Notes: generated from the sequence alone by a model not told the origin. Positions 34,833-44,633 are shown, numbered from the stretch's first letter. The stretch: DNA of 55,688 nt from Spirirestis rafaelensis WJT71-NPBG6 (GCA_019359015.1 JAHHID010000048.1:1-55688); one strand, 5' to 3'. Program-made: numbers and translations.

Positions 34833-36065
34833 CTATTGACTAAACACGAATAACACTATCTGAAATAAACCGACGATAAAACCTAAAACACCGCCTAAAG
34901 TAACGATCGCCTGCAATTCATTTTTGACAATTCCCTCAATTGCAGCTTCTAAATCAGCGGGTGATGTTGACTTGACGCGATCAACAATTACTTGATCTAT
35001 TGACAAAATGGGTATCGCCTGAGCAACAATCTTTTCTAAATCTTTTTCTAAATACTTATCTAAAATTAGCGCCAGTTCTTCACTCACCACATCTAAGGAA
35101 GAACTAACAACCGGAGAAGTGCCAAGGCGATTTAGCAATACTGAAGCAATATTTTGCCAGTCAACGGAATCAGTTAATCCTTGTAGTAAATCACCGCCAC
35201 TTGTTTGCAGGTAATGACGCACACTTTCGCGGGTAGTCTTTCGCAATTGACGCACGGTCCCCATTGGCAAGTTTTGTAAAGATATATTTTGCAGGATTTT
35301 TCTGAGGCGATCGCGCATCTGCAATTCTTGAATTAATTCTTGTATGCGTTGATTTGTCGCCTCTTTTTCATCCAAGCAAAACGTCCGCAATCTTGTTAAA
35401 GTATTGCGTAAACCAAACAAATTTGCCACTACCCAATAAGTTCCGCTAGTTTTTTCGCGAAAGCTTTCATCAATAATTTGAATCGTGCGATCGGTTAAAA
35501 AATCAATGATTGTTTGGCGGATTGCATCTGCCGGTAAAACGACTTGTAATAACCAATCAGCAAGCCGAGTTGATTGTTCTTCGCTGAGTTGAAATTCCAG
35601 CAATATTTGGTCAAAAATTTGATTGATCTGTGCTTCTAAAAAGTCTTCTTTTCGCGCCAAAACCTTCAGCAGACGTGGCAAAGATTCTCCCAATAAATCG
35701 CGCAGAATTCCTGCGACAATCTTTGTACTTTTATGTTCTTTATCGCCTTGAATTTGCTCGATCGCCGATTGCAACAACCAAAGAATCGCTGATTGCACGC
35801 GTTCTGTTTGCAACAGACGCCGAGCCAGCTTTTGCAATTCTTCTGGTGTCAGCAACGACCCCATAATTGTCTTAGAGATATTCTTCGCAAGGCGTTCCTG
35901 GTTGCGGGGAATTAATCCAGGCGTGAACGGAACCCTTTTTGTACCAATATAAAGCGCTCGGTAGGGACGAAATAACATTTTTATGGCTATATCATTCGTG
36001 AAATAGCCAATAATTGCACCCACTACCGGGGGAGAGACATAAAGCCAAAGATGAGACCAATCCAC
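34833..36065 (-). CDS. DUF445 (UPF0754) family membrane protein
   Basis: The 410-residue protein begins [28 protein letters not shown], the DUF445 signature (membrane segment plus GYxTNxxAIxMLFxP), and ends with a second membrane segment ([23 protein letters not shown]). Between them is a long helical, probably cytoplasmic region with repeated [10 protein letters not shown]-type elements. The function is unknown in cyanobacteria. The start is GTG at 36065, directly abutting a GGATTTT-type heptamer array. Confidence 0.88.
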   Translation of the reverse strand: MDWSHLWLYVSPPVVGAIIGYFTNDIAIKMLFRPYRALYIGTKRVPFTPGLIPRNQERLAKNISKTIMGSLLTPEELQKLARRLLQTERVQSAILWLLQSAIEQIQGDKEHKSTKIVAGILRDLLGESLPRLLKVLARKEDFLEAQINQIFDQILLEFQLSEEQSTRLADWLLQVVLPADAIRQTIIDFLTDRTIQIIDESFREKTSGTYWVVANLFGLRNTLTRLRTFCLDEKEATNQRIQELIQELQMRDRLRKILQNISLQNLPMGTVRQLRKTTRESVRHYLQTSGGDLLQGLTDSVDWQNIASVLLNRLGTSPVVSSSLDVVSEELALILDKYLEKDLEKIVAQAIPILSIDQVIVDRVKSTSPADLEAAIEGIVKNELQAIVTLGGVLGFIVGLFQIVLFVFSQ

Positions 36066-36067
36066 AG

Positions 36068-36253
36068 GATTTTGGATTTTGGATTTCGGATTTGCTAATT
36101 GATAACTGGTAATTCCTAATTGGTAATGAAGAATGTAAATTATGATTTATGAACTATAAATTATTAAATTAAAGTAAAACTCTAATTGATAATTCAGCAT
36201 TTATAATTCCTAATTCTACCATTGTTCATTACCCATTAGCAGCAATCTAATAT
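36068..36253. repeat. Heptamer array and AT-rich spacer before the DUF445 gene
   Basis: GGATTTT-like units (36068-36093) are followed by irregular AATTGGTAA-like repeats. The array starts two bases beyond the DUF445 start codon, in its leader. Confidence 0.6.
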
Positions 36254-36949
36254 CTAAAGTTTACTGACTACCAGCATTCCCATCATACCGTTCGCGATGG
36301 GGTAGTGTGTGGCAGTTGCATAACCAACTTGACGAGCTAGCTTTACTTGCTCTGTGCCGATGGGAAAACGATCTAAGCTGGGACTGATGTAGGCGTATTC
36401 TTCCTTGACACCCAAGTAGTCTGCCAACGGGACAACGAGATTATCTAAATAAAACTGCTGAAAAGCGCGAATTTGCGAATTATTTGGGCGATGAAAGTCT
36501 AAAATGGCGGCTTTTGCGCTCGGTTTTAGGACGCGGTGTAACTCTTTGAGGCACTTGTGAATATCTGTAACATTTCTTAAACCATAGCCCATTGTCGCAG
36601 CGGCAAAAGAATTGTCCTCAAAAGGTAAATTTAGCACGTCTGCTTCTACCCAGGTGATAGGCGGTTGGGGATATTGCGCCCTAGAGCGTTCTCTGGCACA
36701 CTCTAGCAGGTTGGGGGAAAAGTCCACTCCGTAAACCTTTCCCTTGACTCCCACACGTCGCGCTAAACGCAAACCTAAATCGCCACTACCACAACATAAA
36801 TCTAGGCAAGTATCGCCCAGTTTTGCTTCGCTCCATTTCACTGCCATTTCCTTCCAGATGCGGTGTTGTCCCAGACTTAACCAATCGTTCAATTGATCGT
36901 AAACAGGGGCAATGCGGTCAAAAATAGCGCGAATTTCGTTGTTAGTCAT
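36254..36949 (-). CDS. menG: Demethylnaphthoquinone/benzoquinol methyltransferase
   Basis: UbiE/MenG-type SAM methyltransferase; in cyanobacteria it methylates 2-phytyl-1,4-naphthoquinone, the last step of phylloquinone (vitamin K1), the photosystem I acceptor. The 231-residue protein shows IFDRIAPVYDQLNDWLSLGQHRIWK, DLCCGSGDLGLRLA (motif I), TMGYGLRNVTD and LDFHRPNNSQ. The ATG (36949) lies within a heptamer array and has no ribosome binding site. The other possible role is a plastoquinone-related step, as for UbiE. Confidence 0.9.
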   Translation of the reverse strand: MTNNEIRAIFDRIAPVYDQLNDWLSLGQHRIWKEMAVKWSEAKLGDTCLDLCCGSGDLGLRLARRVGVKGKVYGVDFSPNLLECARERSRAQYPQPPITWVEADVLNLPFEDNSFAAATMGYGLRNVTDIHKCLKELHRVLKPSAKAAILDFHRPNNSQIRAFQQFYLDNLVVPLADYLGVKEEYAYISPSLDRFPIGTEQVKLARQVGYATATHYPIANGMMGMLVVSKL

Positions 36950-37003
36950 TAGTCATTAGTCAGGAGTCAGGAGTTAGGAGTCAGGAGTCAGGAGTCAGAG
37001 TTT
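36941..37003. repeat. STRR-type heptamer arrays at the menG start
   Basis: Units of AGTCATT (36945-36960) switch to AGGAGTC/AGTTAGG units (36961-36998). The menG start codon is encoded by the first units, so the array is the leader of menG. Confidence 0.75.
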
Positions 37004-37027
37004 TTTGACTATTGACTATTTTGTTGC

Positions 37028-37972
37028 TTAATAGGAGGGACTGCTGGTAAGTGCGATCGCAATTAATTGAGCCGAGGTACGAATTAGCTCTAATTCATCT
37101 TCTCGCAAAGTGCATGGTTGTTTCCACTGTAGCGACAACACCGCCAAAACTTCCGAGCAGTAAATCATCGGGACAATTAAGTGTGCTTCTACTTGATTAT
37201 TGGGGTACTGAGCAACATCCTTCAACTTTATATCTTTAGATACATTTACGGAAAATTGGATTTTTCCGCTAGCGATCGCCTCCGTTGTCAGTGGATCTTG
37301 AACTAGCCAATTTTCAATTGTACCTGTATTACTGCAAGTCCCTTGAGTGTTTACAAGAGTATTTTTTTCGACTAATTGCAAAATACAGCCATCCGCGCTG
37401 AAAGTCTCAGTAAAAGCCGTAGCAATTGATGTAAGACTTGCTTCTAAGTTAGGAGTTGTTTGCGTTACTTGCGCTAAAAAAGTCAGCAAGGCGATTTGAG
37501 CATGAGCGCGGTGCAGTTCTTGTGTACGTTGCTTGAGCAAGTCGTAAGTCTCTGCTGCTCTTTGCACTACTGCTTTGAGTTCACCTGGGTCCCAAGGTTT
37601 GGTAATATATTTGTAGACTTGTCCGGCGTTAATCGCTTCTACCAAGTCTTCAATATCAGTAAAACCTGTAAGAATTATCCTGATTGTATCCGGGAATTGT
37701 GGTACAGTCTTGCTGAGAAATTCAGTTCCTTTCATTTCTGGCATCCGCTGATCGGAGATGATTACCGCTACTTCTCCGGATGCTGCCAAAACTTCTAAAG
37801 CATTGATACCGCTATCGGCTTTGAGGACAGAAAAATCACGTCGAAAGGTACGATAAAGCAGATCGAGATTATCTTGCTCATCGTCAACTACGAGGATTTT
37901 CAGTTTGTTGGGTCGTTCTAGAGTCATCAATTGACGACGGACTTTATCAATTTCTGAAATGGTATTATCCAT
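37028..37972 (-). CDS. Response regulator with C-terminal GAF domain
   Basis: The 314-residue protein has a receiver domain (residues about 25-140: acidic pair Asp30/Asp31, phospho-acceptor Asp74 in ISDQRMPEMKG, Lys in YITKPW), then a helical linker and a GAF domain (about 170-310: LEASLTSIATAFTETFSADGCILQLV...HLIVPMIYCSEVLAVLSLQWKQPC). No DNA-binding or enzyme domain is present, so it likely acts as an intermediate in a two-component relay. Whether GAF binds a bilin cannot be told; no canonical chromophore Cys-His is seen. It is on the same strand as menG, upstream of it. Confidence 0.88.
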   Translation of the reverse strand: MDNTISEIDKVRRQLMTLERPNKLKILVVDDEQDNLDLLYRTFRRDFSVLKADSGINALEVLAASGEVAVIISDQRMPEMKGTEFLSKTVPQFPDTIRIILTGFTDIEDLVEAINAGQVYKYITKPWDPGELKAVVQRAAETYDLLKQRTQELHRAHAQIALLTFLAQVTQTTPNLEASLTSIATAFTETFSADGCILQLVEKNTLVNTQGTCSNTGTIENWLVQDPLTTEAIASGKIQFSVNVSKDIKLKDVAQYPNNQVEAHLIVPMIYCSEVLAVLSLQWKQPCTLREDELELIRTSAQLIAIALTSSPSY

Positions 37973-38208
37973 AAGATAATTGCTTAAATAATAGCCAAAT
38001 TCTTATATTCCATATCAAGTTTATTTGAAAAGAACTCATAAATGTTCCGAGAATTTACGGTTGTAATTAAGGGATGTAAAATTAAATCGTAGTTAATGCT
38101 ACAGTCAAAGAACGAAAATTCGCGTTTATTGCGAGCTCCTTCATTGCGTAGTTGAAAACGATTAAACCTTAAAATGATATTGGAATCGTGCGCGATTAAA
38201 AGCAAATT

Positions 38209-39291
38209 ATGACTGACCTACCACCATTACCTCAAAATTCTGACAATCCTGGCGATGCAGCACAAGAGTTACTGCGAAAGCTCAGGCAAAAACAAGGCAA
38301 CTGGGTGGAATGGGGAATGGCGATCGCTCAACTGCAAAAAAGTGGTTACAAGGAGCAAGACATTTTTGAAGCTACTGGTTTTGAACCGATTCAGCAAAAT
38401 CAAGTAATTGTTGGCGCTCAAGTTTACAATTCTATAGAGCAAGTCGGGGCATCACCAGCAATGCGATCGCATTACAGCACACGCGGTAGTGACATTTTAT
38501 ATGAATTGCGTCTACTAACCCATGAAGAACGCGCTGCCGCTGCTGAACTTACTTTTCAACACCAGGTTGACGCCGACGAAGCGCGAGAAGTGGCAAAAGC
38601 AATCAAAGATTTCTCTCGCTTTCCTACCTTACCGGATGGGTTTTCTAATCATCCAGGTGATGCAGTTGCTTATCAATGTTGGAAACTTGCCCGTCAATAC
38701 TCAGATTTACAAGAGCGATCGCGTTTGATTGCCAAAGGTTTACGCTTTGCTCACTCCCCAACTGCGAGAAAGCAAATAGAACAATTATTAACTGATTTTA
38801 CTGTCGTTCCTAAACGTCCCGCGCCAATTTTACCGTTTTTCCGCCTGGAATCTGAAGAAGAATTACCGCGCCTGGTGCCCGTAGTCGGTGAGTTGCCATT
38901 AAAATCATCAGATTTGCAAGCTGTTCCCGTCGTAGAACAAATTGAACCATTTCGCATGGTTAAATTTGCCGGTGAGCAAGCTTGGGTACCTTTACCAGGT
39001 TGGCAAGTGGTCTTAGCTGCTAAAGATCCAGTAGTAATTTTATGTAAAAGCGATCGCCTGCCTAACCAAACACAACCCAAATCAGAAACCGTTTTAGTAG
39101 TTTGCGATCGCTCAGAGCAAGAATGGGATGCTGGCAGCTACTTTGTGGTTGAAAACGCCGACGAACTTGATTTTCAATGGTTTGAAACCGCACCCTCAAT
39201 TCCTCTGCTGGGACGAATTGTTGTGGTAGTTCGTCCTAAAAAAATCCTTGATGAAGAAATAACCAAGGATTCCTGGCAAATAGACGAATGA
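38209..39291 (+). CDS. raf1: Rubisco accumulation factor 1
   Basis: Raf1 is a chaperone that helps assemble Rubisco large subunits into the octameric core. The 360-residue protein has the N-terminal helical domain (AQELLRKLRQKQGNWVEWGMAIAQLQKSGYKEQDIFEATGFEP; RSHYSTRGSDILYELRLLTHEERAAAAE) and a C-terminal beta domain (LPRLVPVVGELPL..., AWVPLPGWQVVLAAKDPVVILC). Full length matches cyanobacterial Raf1. The upstream spacer (37973-38208) contains no clear gene. Confidence 0.93.
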   Translation: MTDLPPLPQNSDNPGDAAQELLRKLRQKQGNWVEWGMAIAQLQKSGYKEQDIFEATGFEPIQQNQVIVGAQVYNSIEQVGASPAMRSHYSTRGSDILYELRLLTHEERAAAAELTFQHQVDADEAREVAKAIKDFSRFPTLPDGFSNHPGDAVAYQCWKLARQYSDLQERSRLIAKGLRFAHSPTARKQIEQLLTDFTVVPKRPAPILPFFRLESEEELPRLVPVVGELPLKSSDLQAVPVVEQIEPFRMVKFAGEQAWVPLPGWQVVLAAKDPVVILCKSDRLPNQTQPKSETVLVVCDRSEQEWDAGSYFVVENADELDFQWFETAPSIPLLGRIVVVVRPKKILDEEITKDSWQIDE

Positions 39292-39364
39292 AGAACTTAG
39301 TCCTTCTGGAGTTAAAAGTTAGAATCCTCACCAATGAAAGTGCCGACACTTAGAAGGATGTAGC

Positions 39365-39406
39365 TATACGAACTAAGCCTGACTTAGGCTCGGCTTAGTT
39401 CGTATA
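39365..39406. repeat. Perfect 15-bp hairpin
   Basis: TATACGAACTAAGCC, a 12-nt loop (TGACTTAGGCTC) and GGCTTAGTTCGTATA. The loop itself contains AGCCT...AGGCT, so an alternative inner hairpin is possible. It lies 74 bp after the raf1 stop; it could terminate raf1 or be a repeat. There is no T run. Confidence 0.65.
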
Positions 39407-39571
39407 ACCCGTGGAATCTCGCGCCTGTGGAGTACGGATGGTATATTTGTCAAATTAACATGCTCTGCTCATGAATCTTTGTTGCTAAATCTAGTATGAT
39501 CACCACAGAGACTTTTTGCTACCAAGCAAAGAATTTAGATAAATTGATAAATTGCTCTGTAAAAGCAAGCC

Positions 39572-40105
39572 ATGCAAAATTCAGGTAGACTACAAACATT
39601 AGAGCTTTTTCATGTTCAAACTGATACCTCTTTCGCGTTGCTACCAAATTTAACTACAATTCGCATTGGCAAACCAAAAAATCAATTTGTAGGAGACATC
39701 AATGTTTCCGATTTGCCAAATGCTAATTTTGTTTCACGCCTTCATGCAGAAATTCAAATAGAAAAAAATATTTATTATCTTGTAGATGTGGGAAGCTCTA
39801 ATGGTACATTTCTCAATAACATGAGATTAGACCCCAACAAACGCTACCCTCTCAAGTTAGGAGATAAAATAGATTTAGGTCCCGGAACTAAAGTAACATT
39901 TTTATTTTTGCGTGAACAAAAGGTAGCTCCCGAACCTCCTACGTCACTGAATAATCCAGCTACAGTGATTCAGTTTCAATTTGGCGAGACGTACACAAAA
40001 GCACCTCTCAAAGACGGTTTAGACAAGTTTTTCAGGGTAGTTGAAAGCATCTTGAATTATGCTTGGCGATCGCTCAAAAAATTCTTCAAGAAATTACGTC
40101 ACTAA
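39572..40105 (+). CDS. FHA-domain protein
   Basis: The 177-residue protein has a phosphothreonine-binding FHA domain (residues about 25-95: LTTIRIGKPKNQFVGD, VSRLHAEIQIE, YYLVDVGSSNGTFLNN, LKLGDKIDLG). The conserved Arg, Ser-Arg-x-His and Asn-Gly motifs are all present, so it should bind phosphothreonine. The C-terminus is basic (WRSLKKFFKKLRH), possibly a membrane-associating helix. It likely serves Ser/Thr-kinase signalling; no kinase is nearby. Confidence 0.88.
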   Translation: MQNSGRLQTLELFHVQTDTSFALLPNLTTIRIGKPKNQFVGDINVSDLPNANFVSRLHAEIQIEKNIYYLVDVGSSNGTFLNNMRLDPNKRYPLKLGDKIDLGPGTKVTFLFLREQKVAPEPPTSLNNPATVIQFQFGETYTKAPLKDGLDKFFRVVESILNYAWRSLKKFFKKLRH

Positions 40106-40142
40106 CCTGTAATCTCATGTTTATAAAATTACACATATTATT

Positions 40143-40171
40143 GTAGAGAGGTTCCGGCGGAACCTCTCTAC
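40143..40171. terminator. Bidirectional terminator-like hairpin
   Basis: GTAGAGAGGTTCC, loop GGC, GGAACCTCTCTAC: a perfect 13-bp stem between the convergent FHA and glycosyltransferase genes. Confidence 0.65.
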
Positions 40172-40184
40172 TACAATCCAAAAT

Positions 40185-41864
40185 TTATAATTTAAAATCG
40201 CCACAGCGATACAATTGATAAGGCACTCCAATCCGGTAATGCTGCTTAAAATCAATTGTGCAATTTAGCCGAGAAATTGCTATCTGTGGTGGATAATCTC
40301 GTCGTTTTATTCCCGGAGCAATAACCCATAAATTCATTTTAGATATTGCGGGTGCAGGTAGTTCAGAAAGTTGTTGCCAAACAGAAATTTCTTGAGAGTT
40401 TTTAAAGAAAGCAAATTTATCTAACTTTTTGTTGTGATTAATCTTTCTAACTTTTTCCACTTCCAAAGCGAAACTTAAACCCAAAGCCACATCTTGATAA
40501 TCTCTATATGCCATAACAAGCATCAGCGGTACAGCAGGATTTTGGTTGATATTACGAGCAACTTGCTCTGGCTTGAAAGGCTTTTCAAATACTAAGTTAG
40601 AAACAACAAAAATAGAGCTAAGAACACCAACTATTAAAAAAATATTGATTTGTTTTTGACTTCGTAATTTGTAATTTGTAACTCTATTGAGGCTAGCTGC
40701 TATTAAGGCGCAGAAGCTAGGATAATAAACGAAGTTATAACGAGGAACAATAGTAATATCTTTATTAAATAAATAGACAATGGCAAAGAATTCTAACAAC
40801 ACCCAACCAGAAAAACTTAAAAGCGTTAATGTAGCTAAATGAGTTGCTGGTGTATGCCACAAAAGCCCTAAACCTAGAAATATTTGCCGTCCTACCCAAA
40901 TAGCAAACATCAACATTAACAAAACAGAGATAACTGCTATTGTTAATGGTTGATTTTCTACAGGTAAACTAATCACCATCAACACCCAGTTAACCAAAGT
41001 TTGACCAAAAGGGGCGATGTGTGCAGGAGAATTCAGCCAATCAGTTTCCGAACGACGAAAATGATTCAGCATCGCCATTAGCCAAGGAAGAAAGCTAATG
41101 GTAACACCACTAATAGATAGAATTAATGCCAACCATATTTGACGCTTAATTTGCTTGAGAGACTTAGCTGTTGCTGGATAATACATCAACACAAGTAATG
41201 TTGCTATCTGCGCTATAAAGGCAAGAACACAAAAGTAGTGTACATAAAGAGCTATACTATTAATAATTGCCCATCTAAACCAAACCCAAAATCTGACTTT
41301 TTGTTTTTGAAAGATGTCTTGTTGAATTTGCATTAGTGCCAATAAGCCTAAAGTTATCAAGAGTATGGGCAAAGTGTAGTGTCGTGCTTCTTGGGATAGG
41401 TAAACAGCAAAAGGTGAGACTGCCATGACAGCTGCTGCTGTTAAGCCAGATGCTTTAGAAAAGGCGAGATTAACAGCATAAATTGCGGCGATCGCTCCCA
41501 CACCAAATAAAGCCGGAAGCAATCGCAATTTTTCTACCCACTCTTGCCCCAAAGGACTCAGCCACCCCAACCAAACGTGCATAGAGCAAAAAAACAGCGG
41601 TGGATGCGTAGATTGTCGGGCGATATTTTGGGCAATTTCCGCACAGCTAACTTTTGGTTGAAAAGTAAAAATCTCCTGCACTCGCTCAAGGGGAAGCACT
41701 ACACCTAAAGGCAAATCATTATAACTTTTGCCCAAGCTGAAGATGGCAGTAATCACCTCATCCATCCACAACGGTTTTAAATCCAAATGCCAAAAGCGCA
41801 AAATAGCACCAAGAGCGATCGCTCCAATTAAAATTAGATAATGTATGTAGCCACGTTTTTTCAT
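40185..41864 (-). CDS. GT-C-type membrane glycosyltransferase (GT39/ArnT-like)
   Basis: The 559-residue protein has about ten to twelve membrane segments, an early acidic motif LWMDEVITAIFSLG in the first loop as in GT-C glycosyltransferases using polyprenyl-phosphate sugars, and a second conserved block (HPPLFFCSMHVWL). The C-terminal part after VFEKPFKPEQVARN is soluble. Target sugar or acceptor is unknown. It converges with the FHA gene. Confidence 0.8.
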   Translation of the reverse strand: MKKRGYIHYLILIGAIALGAILRFWHLDLKPLWMDEVITAIFSLGKSYNDLPLGVVLPLERVQEIFTFQPKVSCAEIAQNIARQSTHPPLFFCSMHVWLGWLSPLGQEWVEKLRLLPALFGVGAIAAIYAVNLAFSKASGLTAAAVMAVSPFAVYLSQEARHYTLPILLITLGLLALMQIQQDIFQKQKVRFWVWFRWAIINSIALYVHYFCVLAFIAQIATLLVLMYYPATAKSLKQIKRQIWLALILSISGVTISFLPWLMAMLNHFRRSETDWLNSPAHIAPFGQTLVNWVLMVISLPVENQPLTIAVISVLLMLMFAIWVGRQIFLGLGLLWHTPATHLATLTLLSFSGWVLLEFFAIVYLFNKDITIVPRYNFVYYPSFCALIAASLNRVTNYKLRSQKQINIFLIVGVLSSIFVVSNLVFEKPFKPEQVARNINQNPAVPLMLVMAYRDYQDVALGLSFALEVEKVRKINHNKKLDKFAFFKNSQEISVWQQLSELPAPAISKMNLWVIAPGIKRRDYPPQIAISRLNCTIDFKQHYRIGVPYQLYRCGDFKL

Positions 41865-42161
41865 TATTTAGCTATTAATGAAGATTGGGCAATGGGCATT
41901 GGGCATAGGGCATTGGGGAGCGGTAGTTGCGTTGCGGTGAGTCCACTCGGCGGTTGCCTGTACCGTCCCGTCGAAGTGGCGTTAGCGAAGCGTTAGCGAC
42001 GCAGGAGCGTCACCCGTTCGCGCAGCGTCTCCGACAGGAGAAGGGAGGTGCCCGACCTTGAGGCAACTGGTGTCATTGGACATTGGTAATAATTCTTTCC
42101 CCTTTTGCTTTTCCCTTTTCCCTTTCCCCATTGCCCATTGCCCCATGCCCAATTCCCCTTT
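41865..42161. repeat. Repeat-rich spacer between divergent genes
   Basis: The order is a GGGCATTGGGCAATG heptamer array (41886-41915), a GC-rich unit, the 26-bp core repeat (42016-42041), and pyrimidine plus CCCATTG heptamers (42095-42155) that end 7 bp before the helicase start codon. No gene. Confidence 0.65.
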
Positions 42162-44633
42162 ATGTCAGACATTAATTTTACCGATCCGGTGCCTTACGAA
42201 TCCGAAAGAGAAATATCTCAGCAATCAGCTTCTTCTGTGCGGGAAACGGCTGTAGCACTTATCCGCAACAGTTTGCGGTTAGGACAACAACAAATGGCTG
42301 ACTGGCGTTTTGGTCCTTTAGCTGTTTCCGCAGTTCCTGGTGCTGGTAAATCTACAGGTATGGCAGCGACTGCGGCGATCGCGATCGCTCGTCAATATGA
42401 ATCCAGCAATCGCACCTCAACACGTCGTCAACTAATTGTTGTCACCTTTACCCGCTCTGCTGCTGCCAATATTAAACTGAAAATTCGCGAATATTTAAGA
42501 GATAAATTGTCTCTTCCTCAGACAGGTTTTACTGTATATACCTTGCACGGTTTGGCATTAAACATCGCCAGTCGCCATGCAAATTTATCTGGTTTGCAGT
42601 TAGAAAATGTCACATTAATCACACCAAGTCAAAGTCACCGTTTTATACGTACCGCCGTAGAACAATGGATTGGCAATAATTCTGACCATTATTTCCGATT
42701 GTTGGAAGGTCATCAATTTGACGGAGAAGAAACAGAAAGATTGCGTCGCCAATCAGTGCTGCGAACCGAAGTATTGCCAGAATTGGCGCTGACAGTGATT
42801 CATGAAGCAAAAAGTTCCGGTATATCCCCAGAACAGTTGCGCGAGTGGAGTAAGCAAACCACAGATGAATACGCCATTTTGAGCGTAGCTGCCGGATTAT
42901 ATGAACAATATCAAAATTTAATGCGATCGCGTGATTTCATCGACTACGACGACATGATTTTAGCCGCGTTGCGCGTGTTAGAAAACGACAGCGCCAGACG
43001 AATCGAGCAAAATCAAGTTTTCGCCGTCTTTGAAGACGAAGCTCAAGATTCCAGCCCATTGCAGACGAAGCTTTTAGAAATTTTGGCAAGCGATGGGGAG
43101 GAGTGGGGGAGTGGGGGAGCAGGGGGAGCAGGGGAAGCAGGGGAAGCAGGGGGAGCAGGGGGAGTTAGAATTACCAATGCCCAATGCCCAATGCCCAATT
43201 CCCCCATCAATTTGGTGCGCGTGGGCGATCCTAACCAAGCGATTAACTCTAGCTTTACCCCAGCCGATCCAATTTATTTTCGGCAATTTTGCGAACAGTG
43301 TCAGCGGCAAGACAGACTCGTAACAATGTATCAGGCTGGTCGCAGTACTGGAATTATCATCGAAGCGGCAAACTTTGCTTTGGAATGGGTGAATGGTCTT
43401 TATAAAAAGGATTCAATTAAAGATGGTGCAAATAATCGTATTTCTACAACTCCATTTCGTCCGCAAACAATTTACCCCGTAGAACCGAATCATCACCAAA
43501 ATGATGTTAATCCACAACCAATCGGTAGGGGGTTAGAACTTTATACCCCACGCGATATTCATCACACCGTAGAGTTACTTTCCCAAAGGGTAATTGAGTT
43601 ATTTGCCGAAGATCCAACGAATACGCGTGCCGCAGTTTTAGTCCGGGAAAATCGCCAAGGACGCTGGTTAGCTGAAGCGCTTGCCCCTGTGTGCAAAGAG
43701 CATCAAATTGTACTTTACGATGTGGGAGAACGCGATCGCCATTCTCATGTCCCAGAAGATATTTTGGCAATACTGCAATTTTGCGATCGCCCTCATTCCC
43801 CCGATTACCTCAAAGCTGCATTAGAAGTCTTGGTACAGCGTCAATTAATCCCCACCCAAGACCTTAACGCTCTTGCCAGCCTTCCTGAAGAATTCCTCTA
43901 TCCAGGTCCCTTGGCACCACCCCAAACAGAATCGGTGCAAAAAGCCTGCCGCTTGTGTCGCAGTTTACTTCGCGCTCGTTTAGAACTGCCTTTGTATCAG
44001 CTAATTTCCTTCATCGCTTTGGTCTTAAATTACGACCAAGCCGAACTCGCGACAGCAGACAAACTTGCAGAACGAGTAAATCGCCAAATAGCTGGTAATA
44101 GTTCACTGGGGGCAATGCTGGCAGCTTTAAGTGAAATCGTCAGTTCCGAACGATTTGAACCTGTGGAAACCGAAGATGTAGAAGCGCGTTACACTCGTCC
44201 GGGTCAACTTACCATCATCACCATGCACAAAGCAAAAGGACTAGATTGGGACTTTGTTTTTCTCCCCTTTTTGCACGAAAACTTAATTCCCGGTAGGTTT
44301 TGGGTTCCTCCCCAAAGGCAGTTTTTAGGCGACTTCACTTTATCAGAAGTTGCTCGCGCCCAAATTCGCGCTGCCCTCCACGGTGAAGAAAGCATACCCA
44401 GCACCACCGCTGCTTGGGAACAGGCAAAACACCTGAAAACTGCTGAGGAATACCGTTTACTATATGTCGCGATGACAAGGGCAAAACGTTTGTTGTGGAT
44501 GTCTGCTGCCAAGATGGCGCCATTTACTTGGAGTAAACCGGATAATTTACAACAACAAGCTGCATGTCCGGTTTTCCCGGCGTTAAAGCAGCAGTTTCCC
44601 GGATGTGCGATGATGACAACAGTTTTAAAATAA
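42162..44633 (+). CDS. UvrD/PcrA-like superfamily 1 helicase
   Basis: The 823-residue protein has superfamily 1A helicase motifs: Walker A AVSAVPGAGKST, motif Ia VVTFTRSAA, motif II FEDEAQDSSPLQ, motif III RVGDPNQAI, and later YTRPGQLTIITMHKAKGLDWDFVFL (motif V) and EYRLLYVAMTRAKRLL (motif VI). It should unwind DNA 3'-5' in repair or recombination. Residues about 312-347 are a repeat-encoded insert (GSGGAGGAGEAGEAGGAGG then NAQCPMPNSP) between motifs II and III. I use ATG 42162: upstream codons come from the CCC-rich repeat. Confidence 0.88.
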   Translation: MSDINFTDPVPYESEREISQQSASSVRETAVALIRNSLRLGQQQMADWRFGPLAVSAVPGAGKSTGMAATAAIAIARQYESSNRTSTRRQLIVVTFTRSAAANIKLKIREYLRDKLSLPQTGFTVYTLHGLALNIASRHANLSGLQLENVTLITPSQSHRFIRTAVEQWIGNNSDHYFRLLEGHQFDGEETERLRRQSVLRTEVLPELALTVIHEAKSSGISPEQLREWSKQTTDEYAILSVAAGLYEQYQNLMRSRDFIDYDDMILAALRVLENDSARRIEQNQVFAVFEDEAQDSSPLQTKLLEILASDGEEWGSGGAGGAGEAGEAGGAGGVRITNAQCPMPNSPINLVRVGDPNQAINSSFTPADPIYFRQFCEQCQRQDRLVTMYQAGRSTGIIIEAANFALEWVNGLYKKDSIKDGANNRISTTPFRPQTIYPVEPNHHQNDVNPQPIGRGLELYTPRDIHHTVELLSQRVIELFAEDPTNTRAAVLVRENRQGRWLAEALAPVCKEHQIVLYDVGERDRHSHVPEDILAILQFCDRPHSPDYLKAALEVLVQRQLIPTQDLNALASLPEEFLYPGPLAPPQTESVQKACRLCRSLLRARLELPLYQLISFIALVLNYDQAELATADKLAERVNRQIAGNSSLGAMLAALSEIVSSERFEPVETEDVEARYTRPGQLTIITMHKAKGLDWDFVFLPFLHENLIPGRFWVPPQRQFLGDFTLSEVARAQIRAALHGEESIPSTTAAWEQAKHLKTAEEYRLLYVAMTRAKRLLWMSAAKMAPFTWSKPDNLQQQAACPVFPALKQQFPGCAMMTTVLK
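43095..43203. repeat. Repeat inserted in frame inside the helicase gene
   Basis: Nine-base AGCAGGGGG/AGCAGGGGA units (about 43116-43160), then CAATGCC heptamers (43175-43200). Nine-base units add three codons each (Gly-Ala-Gly/Glu), so the array can vary without shifting frame. The same modules make up the intergenic mosaics. Confidence 0.8.

Noticed and set aside
36941-37003. Direct repeats considered as a CRISPR array
   Set aside because: Units are 7 bp and contiguous without unique spacers; they are STRR-type heptamers. No cas genes are present in the window.
37984-38205. Reverse-strand 73-codon frame between the response regulator and raf1
   Set aside because: AT-rich composition, no recognisable family, and it occupies the likely promoter region of raf1. 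Not excluded, but unsupported.
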